From Symbiodinium kawagutii (taxonomy: Eukaryota > Sar > Dinophyceae > Suessiales > Symbiodiniaceae): a stretch of 64,000 nucleotides of DNA. Shown piece after piece: positions 63,376 through 64,000 of the stretch; position 1 is the stretch's first letter; every line of letters starts with the position of its first letter. The notes under the pieces are model-generated. The model saw nothing but the letters and a program-made list of their open reading frames with translations. It had not been told where the DNA came from and did no database searches. The DNA lies in NCBI GenBank assembly GCA_009767595.1, contig VSDK01013596.1, positions 74,498-138,497 of the forward strand, written 5' to 3'. The translations under genes and the position numbers were made by a program.

Positions 63376-63513
63376 GCTACTCCCACAGGAAGAAAGTTTT
63401 CGAACAACTGGCTCATGAGCTTTGTATGTTGCATGTTGATCTTAACTTGTGAGTTTCTTGTTATGGCCCCGTCCACCCCGTACTAAATTATAATACTATA
63501 TATTTAGTACGGG
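63376..63513 (+). repeat. 138-bp direct repeat, first copy
   Basis: It starts GCTACTCCCACAGGAAG and ends in the TTTAGTACGGG arm of a hairpin. Identical to 63863-64000. It yields the minus-strand reading MDGAITRNSQVKINMQH, which is also repeated, but this is probably not a gene. Confidence 0.9.
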
Positions 63514-63525
63514 GTGACCGGGGCC
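63465..63525. repeat. 24-bp-arm hairpin
   Basis: The left arm (63465-63488, GGCCCCGTCCACCCCGTACT onward) pairs with 63502-63525 at 22 of 24 positions around a 13-nt AT loop. The core arms CCCCGTACTAAAT / ATTTAGTACGGGG are perfect. Confidence 0.85.
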
Positions 63526-63686
63526 ACACTGGCACAGCGACTTTCAGTGTAGGATTCTAAGGGGAAAGGGTTGTGCACAGCAAAGCGTTCAGAACTTTTG
63601 TCCGGTCGATGCGTCCGAGAGCAGGTGCAGCCTTGCTACCCAATCGACCGGGTGAGTCCAGTACAGGACCTACAGGCAAAACATTC

Positions 63687-63747
63687 TGTTGGAACCAGGT
63701 TTTCTCTTTAAATGATTTTGTTGGAACCAGATTTTCTCTTTAAATGA
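63687..63747 (+). repeat. Tandem pair of 29-bp units
   Basis: TGTTGGAACCAGGTTTTCTC and its continuation to AAATGA occur at 63687-63715 and 63719-63747, differing by one base. Confidence 0.85.
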
Positions 63748-63780
63748 AAGAAAATCTTCTGCGTCCGAGAGCAGGTGCAG

Positions 63781-63858
63781 GAACAACTGGCTCATGAGCT
63801 TTGTATGTTGCATGTTGATCTTAACTTGTGAGTTTCTTGTTATGGCCCCGTCCACCCC
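63781..63858 (+). repeat. Partial (78-bp) copy of the right-edge repeat
   Basis: It covers GAACAACTGGCTCATGAGC to GTCCACCCC of the 138-bp unit. It is preceded by GCGTCCGAGAGCAGGTGCAG (63761-63780), itself an exact copy of 63611-63630. Confidence 0.85.
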
Positions 63859-63862
63859 TGTA

Positions 63863-64000
63863 GCTACTCCCACAGGAAGAAAGTTTTCGAACAACTGGCT
63901 CATGAGCTTTGTATGTTGCATGTTGATCTTAACTTGTGAGTTTCTTGTTATGGCCCCGTCCACCCCGTACTAAATTATAATACTATATATTTAGTACGGG
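63863..64000 (+). repeat. 138-bp direct repeat, second copy, cut by the window edge
   Basis: Identical to 63376-63513 over all 138 visible bases. Confidence 0.9.

Noticed and set aside
63261-63963. Minus-strand ORFs starting MDGAITRNSQVKINMQH
   Set aside because: The repeated protein reading follows from the duplicated DNA block; there is no codon-level constraint between the identical copies.

Overview
The window reads as nuclear DNA of a dinoflagellate, most likely a member of Suessiales/Symbiodiniaceae. Four things point there. Protein-coding exons are very short and lie in long, repeat-rich introns. The introns use GT, GC and GA donors almost interchangeably, with an AG|G acceptor in nearly every case. 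All host genes I could trace lie on one strand (minus), as in the unidirectional gene blocks of dinoflagellates. The one long intact transposon is a LINE of the DNA-methyltransferase-bearing kind known from Symbiodinium. Most of the sequence is intron or spacer, full of CCATCAAC / GGTTGATGG simple repeats and small inverted-repeat elements.

Layout, read along the minus strand from right to left. (1) The last exon of an unidentified upstream gene may end near 63.05 kb. (2) A gene for an NAD(P)-dependent epimerase/dehydratase (extended SDR) starts at 60,676 and stops at 14,860. Sixteen exons were placed with matching reading phase, several of them only 20-29 nt long. (3) Two complete genes sit inside its introns on the same strand. 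One is an uninterrupted BTB-BACK-propeller ORF (52,310-54,019), probably a retrogene. The other is a nine-exon gene for a secreted GH128-type beta-glucanase (45,830 to 22,436), which lies within a 25.6-kb epimerase intron. (4) A series of exons of unknown function runs from 13.7 to 9.4 kb. (5) A katanin p60/Vps4-like AAA ATPase runs from 8.4 kb to beyond the left edge.

The first intron of the GH128 gene holds, on the plus strand, a 10-kb non-LTR retrotransposon (32,234-42,266). Its ORF1 carries a cytosine-C5 DNA methyltransferase, a Ulp1-like cysteine-peptidase signature and a C-terminal coiled coil. Its ORF2 carries an AP-endonuclease domain, reverse transcriptase, a CCHC knuckle and RNase H. 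The two ORFs are in the same frame and separated by one TGA. The locus is therefore nested three deep: LINE in a GH128 intron, in an epimerase intron.

Four families of short inverted-repeat (MITE-like) elements recur through the introns, with a six-unit satellite at 18.1-18.9 kb and a duplicated hairpin-bearing block at the right edge. Gene models were built by eye from translated exons and phase continuity. Exon edges are tentative where noted, and no database was searched.
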